Shown: positions 7,801-14,038 of the stretch, piece after piece
Numbering within the stretch: the first letter of the stretch is position 1
Layout of the letters: the number at the start of each line of letters is the position of its first letter
DNA from: Chitinophaga sp. Cy-1792
Lineage (GTDB): Bacteria > Bacteroidota > Bacteroidia > Chitinophagales > Chitinophagaceae
Direction: 5' to 3'
DNA: 17,652 nt
Assembly (NCBI RefSeq): GCF_011752935.1
Contig: NZ_VWWO01000004.1
Coordinates: 1 to 17,652 of the forward strand
Program-made: the position numbers and the translations under genes
The notes under the pieces: model-generated
What the model was told of the DNA's origin: nothing
Database searches by the model: none
Seen by the model: the letters and a program-made list of their open reading frames with translations, nothing else

Positions 7801-10524
7801 GGTCCTTAATATCTCATGCCTGCTGGAAAGTAGCAACAGCGCCTGTTCCAGGGCCAGAGAGTCCAGGGGGCCTTCCAGCTGGTATACCGCCGGAATGTGA
7901 TAGGCGGCATGAACGTCGTTGAACTGGCTCACCAGCCATAGTCGCTGCTGAGCAGATGACAGCGGATAATACGGCCGCTCTCCTGCCGCCGGAATGGCTT
8001 CATACGCCTGCTTCCTCGCCTGCAGGATCAACGCCGCCTGATCTTCCAGTACCACATTGGAGAAAAGTTCGTTCAGACTAAGACGTACATGAAATTGTTT
8101 ATGTATGCGGCTGGCTAACCTGGTAGCTTTGAGGCTATGGCCACCCAGCGTAAAGAAATTATCTTTGATACTGATCTGCTGCCGCTCCAGCAGCTCGCTC
8201 CAGATGGCAGCCAGCGCTACCTCCGTAGTATTGCGCGGCGCAATATAAGGTGCCGCCACAGCTGTGCCGGAAGGAATAATTTCCGCGAGTTTCTTACGGT
8301 CTATTTTGCCATTGGCGTTTAACGGCAGTTTATTAAGCTGCACAAAATAACCCGGCACCATATACTCCGGCAGGCGTTCCAGCAGGAAGGCTCTTAGCGA
8401 GGCCGCATCCACGCTCGTGCTGGCGGCCAGGTAGGCCGCGAGTTCTTTAACACCATCCGTTTCAAAAGTGATCACTGCACACTGGTTCACCAGTGGATGT
8501 TTCAGCAATGCATTCTCTACTTCTCCCGGTTCTACACGGTTGCCACGGATCTTCACCTGTTCATCAATACGGCCAAGAAAGGCGATATTGCCATCTGGCA
8601 GCCACTTTCCGAGGTCGCCCGTTTTGTACATGTTTGAGCCAGGCCGGAAAGGATCGGGCAGGAATTTTTCTGCGGTAAGCTCCGGCTGACCAATATACCC
8701 CAGTGCCAGCCCGGCGCCACCGATATACATTTCGCCGGGAATGCCGGCCGGTACGGGTTGCCCGTCGGCCGAAAGGATATATATCCAGGTGTTGGCAGCA
8801 GGTCGTCCTACGGGCTGCTCACGGTCCAGCAGCTCCCCATCTGGAACGGTATAATTACTGGCGTTATGCGTTTCGGAAGGACCGTAAAAGTTATGTAAAC
8901 GTATACGCGGATTTTTCTCGAGATAACGCATGAGCGCTTTCCCGAGATTTAACTGCTCCCCGGCGGATACAATATGTTTAAGGGAGATGTTCCCAAAGTG
9001 AAGTTCATCAGATACCTCTACGATTGTGTTCAGGGCGGAAACCGGTAACAGCAACCATTCTATCGCATGATCTGCGATGAACTTCCCCAGTAATGAAAGA
9101 TCTTTTTGTTGTTCAGCTGTAATAAAGAAAAGACTGCCTCCCGACAATAACGCAAAGAACAGCTCATGTGCGATAAATACATCAAAGCCGGAAGAAGCAT
9201 ATTGCAATACACGAAGGCCTTTTTCAAAGCCGCCATGATCTACCTGCCGCATCACTACGTTATACAGGCAGCGATGTGTTTGGAGAATACCTTTGGGCTG
9301 TCCTGTTGATCCGGAGGTGTAAATAACAAACGCCGGATCATCAGGATGGATGCGCCTTTCAGGCAGTGTACCTGCAGCCTGCTGCGGGAATATATCCGTG
9401 CATGCAACTATGCCATCCCATTGTGACAGCGAAGCATTGTATTCTTCTTCCGTAATGAGCACCCGGCATTTACTGTTTTGCAGGATGAACTGCTTCCTGT
9501 CGTCCGGATACTGCGGATCGATGGCCACATAAGCGGCACCTGTTTTAAGGATGCCCAGCGTGATCACGCCCAGTTGTTCAGAGCGGCCCAGCATCAACGC
9601 TACGATATCGCCGGCGCCCACCTGCCAATGATGATGCAGGTGCCAGGCCACAGCATCAGACCTTTCGGCCAGCTGCTGATAGGTGAGTGTGGTGTCGCCG
9701 GCTACCAGCGCAGGATGTACAGGCGTTTTCGTCGCCTGTACCGCAAATTTCTCCAGCACCGTTTCGCGGATTTCGAATACCGCCTCGGGGCTGCTGTATT
9801 GTTGTATTACGGCGCGCTGTCTGTCAGAAAGTATCTCTACTCCTGCGATAGTCGTGCCGGTATGGCTGGTCAGGTATTGCAACACCGCCAGGTAGCTTTC
9901 CATAAAATCCTTTGCTGCCGCTGGTTTGAAGAGTGCGGTGGCATACCTCAGCTTCACGCTACCCTGTTGCAACAAGGCCACTTGTATACTACACTGGTCC
10001 AGCAACGGATGATGCGTGTTAAAAGATTCATCATAAAGGCTCAGCTGTAACAAGTACTTTTCATCTGCCAGTTGATTGAGCTCTAGCTTCTGGAACAATC
10101 GCTTATAGTCGAAATGCTGGTGTTGCAGCGCCGCAGCGAGTGCTGTCTGCTCCTGCAATAGTAACGATTTGAGCGCCTCTCCGCTTTGTAGCTGACTACG
10201 CAGAAAGACCGGCCCCTCGCCGCCGGGGCCGGAAGTAACAAGTACTACATCGCTATTACCAGAATATTTGTAGCACAGTATTTTGAGGGCCAGCTGGTAT
10301 AACAGGAATTTTCCGGTAGCATGACTGGCGCCAGTAAACATGCGGTTCATCGCGGCAACAATTGTTGCTGGCAAATCCTGCTGTACTTCGGCAAAGGTGG
10401 AATGGTGCTCATACCGGAAGCAGCCGTTGGAACCGGCCGATTCGCCCGCATTCCGGAGCCTTTGCAACCAGTAGTCTTCCGCTAATTTTCCCTTTATGTT
10501 CGCTGTTGTATCCATAATTGGCAT
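4852..10524 (-). CDS. NRPS-2: half-C, A(unknown), PCP, C, A(Asn), PCP
   Basis: A complete 1890-residue two-module NRPS. Residues 1-245 match only the C-terminal lobe of a condensation domain (from about DYWLQRL) and lack the HHxxxDG lobe. A1 spans 250-750 (YTSGSTGQPKG at 402-412, A10 NGKIDRK with Lys740); its pocket code D V A L V A F N A K matches none I know. PCP1 has LGGHSL with Ser797. The C domain 852-1290 is complete (HHIIADG 980-986, C1 LSSAQQRLW, C7 RHPLFE). A2 spans 1310-1785, code D L T K I G E V G K, close to the Asn code. PCP2 has Ser1833. A Gln/Lys-rich tail ends KEALIQIDI, a likely docking motif for the TubC-type domain of NRPS-3. The first Met (10524) lies 6 bases after the upstream stop; Met4 (10515) is equally possible. 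With no thioesterase, the chain must pass onward, presumably to NRPS-3. Confidence 0.97.
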   Translation of the reverse strand: MPIMDTTANIKGKLAEDYWLQRLRNAGESAGSNGCFRYEHHSTFAEVQQDLPATIVAAMNRMFTGASHATGKFLLYQLALKILCYKYSGNSDVVLVTSGPGGEGPVFLRSQLQSGEALKSLLLQEQTALAAALQHQHFDYKRLFQKLELNQLADEKYLLQLSLYDESFNTHHPLLDQCSIQVALLQQGSVKLRYATALFKPAAAKDFMESYLAVLQYLTSHTGTTIAGVEILSDRQRAVIQQYSSPEAVFEIRETVLEKFAVQATKTPVHPALVAGDTTLTYQQLAERSDAVAWHLHHHWQVGAGDIVALMLGRSEQLGVITLGILKTGAAYVAIDPQYPDDRKQFILQNSKCRVLITEEEYNASLSQWDGIVACTDIFPQQAAGTLPERRIHPDDPAFVIYTSGSTGQPKGILQTHRCLYNVVMRQVDHGGFEKGLRVLQYASSGFDVFIAHELFFALLSGGSLFFITAEQQKDLSLLGKFIADHAIEWLLLPVSALNTIVEVSDELHFGNISLKHIVSAGEQLNLGKALMRYLEKNPRIRLHNFYGPSETHNASNYTVPDGELLDREQPVGRPAANTWIYILSADGQPVPAGIPGEMYIGGAGLALGYIGQPELTAEKFLPDPFRPGSNMYKTGDLGKWLPDGNIAFLGRIDEQVKIRGNRVEPGEVENALLKHPLVNQCAVITFETDGVKELAAYLAASTSVDAASLRAFLLERLPEYMVPGYFVQLNKLPLNANGKIDRKKLAEIIPSGTAVAAPYIAPRNTTEVALAAIWSELLERQQISIKDNFFTLGGHSLKATRLASRIHKQFHVRLSLNELFSNVVLEDQAALILQARKQAYEAIPAAGERPYYPLSSAQQRLWLVSQFNDVHAAYHIPAVYQLEGPLDSLALEQALLLLSSRHEILRTVFREDETGTVRQFVLPPGEAGIRLAQVGLLPDMEQHVQQLIAEPFDLGAGPLLRAGLYRQSDGTYIFCWVLHHIIADGWTMDILMEELLASYVACSNGRVPEWPALGIQYKDYAVWQQAALADTMYSHHRSYWRRQLENLPVLALPADKARPAVKTYNGKTVSIRLEAALTRQLEALCLLQQATLFMGLLATVNALLYRYTGEQDLIVGTPVAGRLHADLEKQAGLFLNTLALRVTFPENSSYHELLSKARAVTLDAYAHQEYPFETLVNDLSLPHDMSRHPLFEVWVALQNTGNGFQETLAAGPLRVSGYDAVADQTSKFDLSFTFASLEDGLVAAITYNTDLFHDSTINRLAGHFRQLLQAMIAAPDTPISQLEYLSEAEKYQLLHTFNTAAERPAAAVPVPVLFQHAAASYAGQTALIYGEQHISYQQLKEQAGSMAAYLQQTVHIAAGDRVAIQLERSADAVIAMLAILFAGAAYLPVDTGYQQERIDYMLHDSQCKLVINDAWLQHYRAQEPLVAVPPAAVLPGNTAYVIYTSGSTGMPKGCEITHANLASYIGWANRYYFGNSGPVSFGLFTSLSFDLTVTSIFCTLTQGGCLTIAPPEEELTDTLAWQFHAESGINSIKLTPSHINLLQQLDIRSGSMLNAIVGGEELTTTQINILKDINPDIRIYNEYGPTEATVGCIVQPIASAQQPVTIGAPIDAAAIYILDGAQGLVPVGVAGEIYIAGAGVAKGYIGRQALTAEKFLDCPFGLYPRMYRTGDLAQWNADGVITYLGRKDEQLKIRGYRIESGEIENALRSHPQVAAALVIARTDAAGNKELVAYLVCEEALHTAAIREYLRTRLPAYMVPAYFVSVKDFPLTRNGKVNRAQLPDPLSAALSTGLVYTAPRNDVEEKLVNIWEEVLGREKIGVKDNFFELGGHSLKAGQLLTRINMTFHVRLHIRDVFNEPTIEHIAEQIGFMMQQKEQQQNKEALIQIDI
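5170..6597 (-). other. NRPS-2 second adenylation domain, predicted to activate Asn
   Basis: Pocket residues read D1491, L1492, T1495, K1534, I1557, G1559, E1583, V1591, G1592 plus the A10 Lys (NGKVNR). This is one substitution from the Asn code DLTKLGEVGK. The Asp-type code of NRPS-3 differs at positions 322 and 330 (H and I rather than E and V), which supports two different amino acids. The prediction is by code match only. Confidence 0.8.
8275..9777 (-). other. NRPS-2 first adenylation domain, substrate unassigned
   Basis: Core motifs are present: YTSGSTGQPKG (A3), NFYGPSET (A5), TGDLGKWLPDG (A7), GRIDEQVKIRGNRVEPGE (A8, atypical GNRVEP rather than GYRIEL) and NGKIDRK (A10). The pocket code is D448 V449 A452 L492 V519 A521 F546 N554 A555 K740. 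Asp235 suggests an alpha-amino acid. The rest is mostly small or hydrophobic and matches no code I can recall, which fits a non-proteinogenic substrate. The domain is certain; its substrate is unknown. Confidence 0.9.
9790..10524 (-). other. C-lobe-only (half) condensation domain at the NRPS-2 N-terminus
   Basis: Residues 1-245 line up with the second half of the full C domains in this window: DYWLQRL corresponds to SYWRRQL, LYQLALKILCYKYSG to LLATVNALLYRYTG, ALQHQHFDYKRLFQKL to AYAHQEYPFETLVNDL. The first half with LSxxQxRLW, RHExLRTxF and HHxxxDG is absent, so it cannot catalyse peptide bond formation alone. It may keep the C-A interface or receive a C domain in trans. It is too complete to be chance fusion debris, and the reading frame is open. 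Confidence 0.85.
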
Positions 10525-10530
10525 TTGGTT

Positions 10531-11301
10531 TTATACTGTCGGCATCATCATTATTTCATAGATTTTCTCCGGCAGCTGTTCGTAAACAGTCGACAGGAAG
10601 AAGGGAATAACATCCTCACTTACAGAGAATGCCAGTGCCCTTCTATTGCTGTCAAAACTCTTAATACCCGCTTCACTTACAATGAAAGACATCGGCCCTA
10701 CATCGTACAGCCGGGTATTAATGGTGTGGTACATCACGGCCCTCCCTTTCAGCAGCATCAGCAAACTGTAGGTGGCGCAGCGATAGCACGTGGTGTTGTA
10801 ACCCTCAGTGGAAAAAAAAGGTGTTAAGCTGTGCATGGTTTTGGAACAGAGAATCACTTCCTTTGCAATCTGCGACATATCAGGGGGCGCAGGTCGGAAC
10901 GGCTGCCCGTTGAGGACGATGCCCGCTCCTGCAGCGGCGTAATATTTTTCCTGCAAAGCAGGAAAAACAAGCAGCGCTTCTACAAACCGGTTATCTTCCA
11001 TCAGGCCCACGGATATACCGAACTCTTTTTTCTGTTCGATAAAATTCGCAGTGCCATCGATGGGATCAATCACCCAGGAATACTGCTCACCGGCCGAAAT
11101 GTGATACCCCCCTTCTTCTTCAGAGATGATATTATCATTTGGATAATGTTCCCTGATAATGCGGATGATCGCAGCTTGTATGGCAATGTCCATATTGGTA
11201 ACAGGCGTAGCATCTGCCTTGATCCAATGCACCAGGTTGTTGCCGAGTATCGTATTGACGGCACTTTCAATATTGCCGGCAATTTGTTGTAACCGTTTCA
11301 T
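10531..11301 (-). CDS. Inositol-monophosphatase-family phosphatase
   Basis: A 256-residue Mg-dependent phosphomonoesterase of the IMPase/CysQ/HisN superfamily. Metal-binding and catalytic motifs are intact: EEEGG (61-65), DPIDGTANF (79-87) and a C-terminal YDVGPMSFIVSEAG with Asp200, where the family usually has WD. I chose the ATG at 11301 (MKRLQQIAGN), one base after the SDR stop. An in-frame ATG at 11409 would overlap the SDR gene by more than 100 bases and add residues unlike the family. Members remove phosphate from inositol phosphates, histidinol phosphate, nucleotide bisphosphates or sugar phosphates; the true substrate cannot be read here. Between NRPS genes and next to a TPI-like protein it most likely dephosphorylates a pathway intermediate. 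Confidence 0.93.
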   Translation of the reverse strand: MKRLQQIAGNIESAVNTILGNNLVHWIKADATPVTNMDIAIQAAIIRIIREHYPNDNIISEEEGGYHISAGEQYSWVIDPIDGTANFIEQKKEFGISVGLMEDNRFVEALLVFPALQEKYYAAAGAGIVLNGQPFRPAPPDMSQIAKEVILCSKTMHSLTPFFSTEGYNTTCYRCATYSLLMLLKGRAVMYHTINTRLYDVGPMSFIVSEAGIKSFDSNRRALAFSVSEDVIPFFLSTVYEQLPEKIYEIMMMPTV

Positions 11302-11302
11302 A

Positions 11303-12058
11303 CTAGTACATGTATTCTCCTCCGTCCACAATAAATTTCTGTCCATTGATATAGGCCGCTTCATCGGACAAAAGGAAGTGGATGATATTGGCCACTTCAT
11401 AAGGTTCACCTACGCGGTGAAGCGGGATGCCTCTTCTGGCCACTTCCTGCTGCTCACATTCCTGGAGATTGAAACGTTCTTCAATCTCTGCTGTTCTGGT
11501 GATGCCAGGTATCACGCAATTCACGCGGATGGCCGGCCCCAGCTCCTTTGCCATGCATTTGGTCATCACGATCACACCTGCTTTTGAAGCGCAATAATTG
11601 ACGCCATTCTTTCTGCCGGCAATAGCAGTGGTGGCACTGATATTGATGATATGCCCGGCCGTTTGGCGGCTCATCATCAAAGCAGCGGCAGCTTTCGATA
11701 CCAGGAATACGCCTTTCATATTTACATCCACTACGCTGTCCCAGTCGTCCTCGGACATCTCCAGCAAGGGTTTGTCAATATTGCGGCCGGCGTTGTTGAT
11801 AACGGCATCGATACTGCCGAACTGGTCGGCGATCGCATGGAACATGCGCTGAACAGCGGCGCTGTCAGATACGTCCGCCCGATAAAGCAGCACCTGTGGA
11901 TGCTCCTGCAGGCACGCTGCCAGTGTATCCTGTGCTGCTGCCTCGTCCTGGTGATAATTGATGACCAGGTTATATCCGGCTTGGGCCAGTCTAAGAGAAA
12001 TCGCACGCCCGATCCCCTTTACACCGCCGGTAACCAGTACTGTTTTCATATAGGCCAT
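11303..12058 (-). CDS. SDR-family oxidoreductase (FabG-like)
   Basis: A 251-residue classical short-chain dehydrogenase/reductase. Visible are the nucleotide motif TGGVKGIG (10-17), NNAG (88-91), catalytic Asn in DVNMKG (Asn113), Ser141, and YCASK with Tyr155 and Lys159, so the tetrad is complete. The stretch after beta-2 (INYHQ) lacks the acidic residue typical of NAD users, which favours NADPH. It resembles 3-oxoacyl-ACP reductase most, but no fatty acid or polyketide genes are near, so a ketone or aldehyde reduction in building-block synthesis is more likely (inference). The first Met is 4 bases after the PLP-enzyme stop; Met4 (12049, MKTVLVTGG) is an equally good start. It is followed after one base by the phosphatase gene. 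Confidence 0.94.
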   Translation of the reverse strand: MAYMKTVLVTGGVKGIGRAISLRLAQAGYNLVINYHQDEAAAQDTLAACLQEHPQVLLYRADVSDSAAVQRMFHAIADQFGSIDAVINNAGRNIDKPLLEMSEDDWDSVVDVNMKGVFLVSKAAAALMMSRQTAGHIINISATTAIAGRKNGVNYCASKAGVIVMTKCMAKELGPAIRVNCVIPGITRTAEIEERFNLQECEQQEVARRGIPLHRVGEPYEVANIIHFLLSDEAAYINGQKFIVDGGEYMY

Positions 12059-12062
12059 ACCG

Positions 12063-13361
12063 TTAGATCAGCGAATCCAGTTTTTCTTTCAGTCCCAACA
12101 CATCACAGGTGGCAGGATTGATCACTGCATCCGGCGAGTACAGGTTGGTAGAACTGTCCTTGCCGCGGCCACAGGCCAGCATCAGGATCACATCATCTTT
12201 CTGGAATTGCTGCTTGGCTGCAAGACTGATCAACCCGGCAAACTCAATCTGGATTGACTTCTCTACATCTGTTCTGATCAGGATATTTCTGCGTTTGAAG
12301 GCTTCTACTATCAGGGCAGATTCTTTTTCTACATAAGCTGGTTCCACATCGGTGATGATACCATTGGTAGCTTGCAGACAGTTGTACAGATCCTGGTAGT
12401 TATTAACGGGATTGGTAGAATTGAGGGTTGGTTCGTACAGATCAGACGGGAACTCTTTCGGCAGATCTTCTTTAAGCAGCACTTTTTTTCCGTTGTTGTA
12501 GGCAGTGGCCATCACGTTCATCTGGCTGGATTGCACACAGATAATGCGTGGTATCCGGTCTTCTGTTTCCAAACCGAATTTCACGAGGTTTTTGTGTCCT
12601 CTCAGGAAGCCGATAGGCCCCATTCCGCTAGCGATGGTCTGTACAAAATAATCGCATTTAGGCAGCTGTTGGAACTGCTCATATGCTACGGTGGCATAGG
12701 CTTCATTACGGTCGTGGAGTGGTGCGATGACATTCAGGCCATTTTGCTCCGCGAACTTTTTGGCAAACGGTGCGATCTCTGCATAATTATCATCTACATA
12801 GATGATATAATTATTTTTATTCTTTTTGATATGGTCCGTATTCTTGTAATGACATTGTTTTGGCATAAAGAGATAGGTGGTCAATCCCAGGTGTGCGGCG
12901 TAGTGGGTATAGGACCTGCCCGTGTTCCCGGTGGAATAGAATACCAGGTTATCCAATCCCAGCTCTTTACTGCGGCTCATGACAATAGATGCTTCCCTGT
13001 CTTTGAATACACCAGTGGGATTCTTATCGCTATCCATCATAATGAAAAGGCGGGCACCATTGAGCACGGAACTCAGTTCTTCAAATTCAATAACCGGGCT
13101 ACCACCTTCTCCTAGAGAAAAAATGTTGCGGCTGTCCTGTAGCGGCATGAGGTCGAAGTTCTTCCAGATATTATCATGTGACTGGTAAGTTTTTCCATTG
13201 TACTTTCCACTGTATACATATTCCAGGCGGCCTTTGCATTGGGTGCATGCACTGACCATGACATCCAGTCCATGATGATAGCCACATTGTGTACAACGCT
13301 GCGTTACAGATACCGTGTTCCCAATTTTGGATAATTTGTCGAACGATAATGTTTTTTCCAT
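12063..13361 (-). CDS. Threonine-synthase-like PLP enzyme (fold type II)
   Basis: A 432-residue fold-type II PLP enzyme. The probable Schiff-base lysine is Lys120 in NPTGVFKDRE, matching the FKDR motif of threonine synthases. STGNTG (143-148) fits the PLP Asn loop, SGMGPIG (245-251) the phosphate loop, and ACGRGKD (396-402) stands where threonine synthase has TGHGLKD. The N-terminus has CTQC...CTQC (Cys23, 26, 39, 42), a zinc-ribbon-like motif. Threonine synthase acts on O-phosphohomoserine; cysteate synthase, of the same lineage, uses O-phosphoserine. A beta- or gamma-replacement or elimination on a phosphorylated amino acid is therefore plausible. Its placement inside an NRPS operon argues against primary threonine synthesis. 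Segment 175-193 is Lys/Asn/Tyr-rich and AT-rich to the eye. It starts 7 bases after the TIM-barrel gene. Family firm; reaction unknown. Confidence 0.92.
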   Translation of the reverse strand: MEKTLSFDKLSKIGNTVSVTQRCTQCGYHHGLDVMVSACTQCKGRLEYVYSGKYNGKTYQSHDNIWKNFDLMPLQDSRNIFSLGEGGSPVIEFEELSSVLNGARLFIMMDSDKNPTGVFKDREASIVMSRSKELGLDNLVFYSTGNTGRSYTHYAAHLGLTTYLFMPKQCHYKNTDHIKKNKNNYIIYVDDNYAEIAPFAKKFAEQNGLNVIAPLHDRNEAYATVAYEQFQQLPKCDYFVQTIASGMGPIGFLRGHKNLVKFGLETEDRIPRIICVQSSQMNVMATAYNNGKKVLLKEDLPKEFPSDLYEPTLNSTNPVNNYQDLYNCLQATNGIITDVEPAYVEKESALIVEAFKRRNILIRTDVEKSIQIEFAGLISLAAKQQFQKDDVILMLACGRGKDSSTNLYSPDAVINPATCDVLGLKEKLDSLI

Positions 13362-13368
13362 AAATGAA

Positions 13369-14025
13369 TTAGTTTAAAAAATCGGTTAATGTATTCAATG
13401 GCTGCTTTGATTTCAGGATAAGACTGGATACCAGCACGCCCGAGCCGCCGGTGTTGATTACGTGGTGGAGATCCTCCGGGGTTTTGATACCGGCGCCGAT
13501 GAGGATATCCGTCTGGATATGCTGCCGTGCTTCTTCCACGATATCAGGGCAATGATTGGTGAAGGAATCATCTTTGCCGATGAGGGCTTCACTTTCGATA
13601 CCGATATAATGTGGGGCATAGCGGTTCAGCTCCACGGCCTCACTGATGGTGGTGGCGCAGATCAGCATTTCCATGTCCAGGGCCCTCGCTTTTTCCACGC
13701 AGGCATGCAGTTCGCCGGCAGAAAGTTTTTTCTCAGGATGGTTCAGTATCACGCCGGCCACCGAAGGATGCCTGATAGCATGATGTTGGAAAAACGACAG
13801 GAAACCGTCTTTTTCATCTGAGAAAGTATCCTGAATGAAAATCCTGAACTTGCAGTCAGGCGGCACATTGACGGCATCAGGCGCCTGTAGTGCCAGGATG
13901 ATATCGTACTTGCTGAGCAGCAGATCATCCGATTTACTAAGTTCATCCACCAGCTCAAGCGCAGCAGCGCCCACCAGTTTTTTGAAGTTAACAATGATGG
14001 TACTCTTGTTTTTTTTCTTTTCCAT
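13369..14025 (-). CDS. Triosephosphate-isomerase-like protein (archaeal type), catalytic His missing
   Basis: A 218-residue TIM-barrel protein resembling compact archaeal triosephosphate isomerases. Matching landmarks: IIVNFKK with Lys15 (catalytic Lys motif NxK), GVILNHPEKKLS (archaeal LLNHSEN), CATTISEA, YIGIESEALIG with Glu144 (archaeal VEPPELIG), GAGIKTPEDL and GGSGVLVSS (phosphate-binding end). Where archaeal enzymes have QH with the catalytic His, this protein has Gln65-Asp66, so normal isomerase chemistry is doubtful. It may isomerise or bind another sugar phosphate, or have taken a new role. It begins 13 bases after the NRPS-1 stop. Its first codons carry a run of eight A on the coding strand, but the frame is intact. 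The fold assignment is good; the function is inference. Confidence 0.82.
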   Translation of the reverse strand: MEKKKNKSTIIVNFKKLVGAAALELVDELSKSDDLLLSKYDIILALQAPDAVNVPPDCKFRIFIQDTFSDEKDGFLSFFQHHAIRHPSVAGVILNHPEKKLSAGELHACVEKARALDMEMLICATTISEAVELNRYAPHYIGIESEALIGKDDSFTNHCPDIVEEARQHIQTDILIGAGIKTPEDLHHVINTGGSGVLVSSLILKSKQPLNTLTDFLN

Positions 14026-14038
14026 AACGATTATTTAG

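Noticed and set aside
11302..11409. Upstream ATG at 11409 for the phosphatase gene.
   Set aside because: It would overlap the SDR gene by more than 100 bases and add a Met/Ser/Trp-rich stretch unlike the family. The ATG at 11301 sits one base after the SDR stop and begins a normal IMPase N-terminus.
14013..14020. Eight-base homopolymer in the TPI-like gene (another near 10811-10818 in the phosphatase gene) as a possible frameshift or slippage site.
   Set aside because: Both frames are intact and give full family-like proteins, and nothing suggests programmed slippage.
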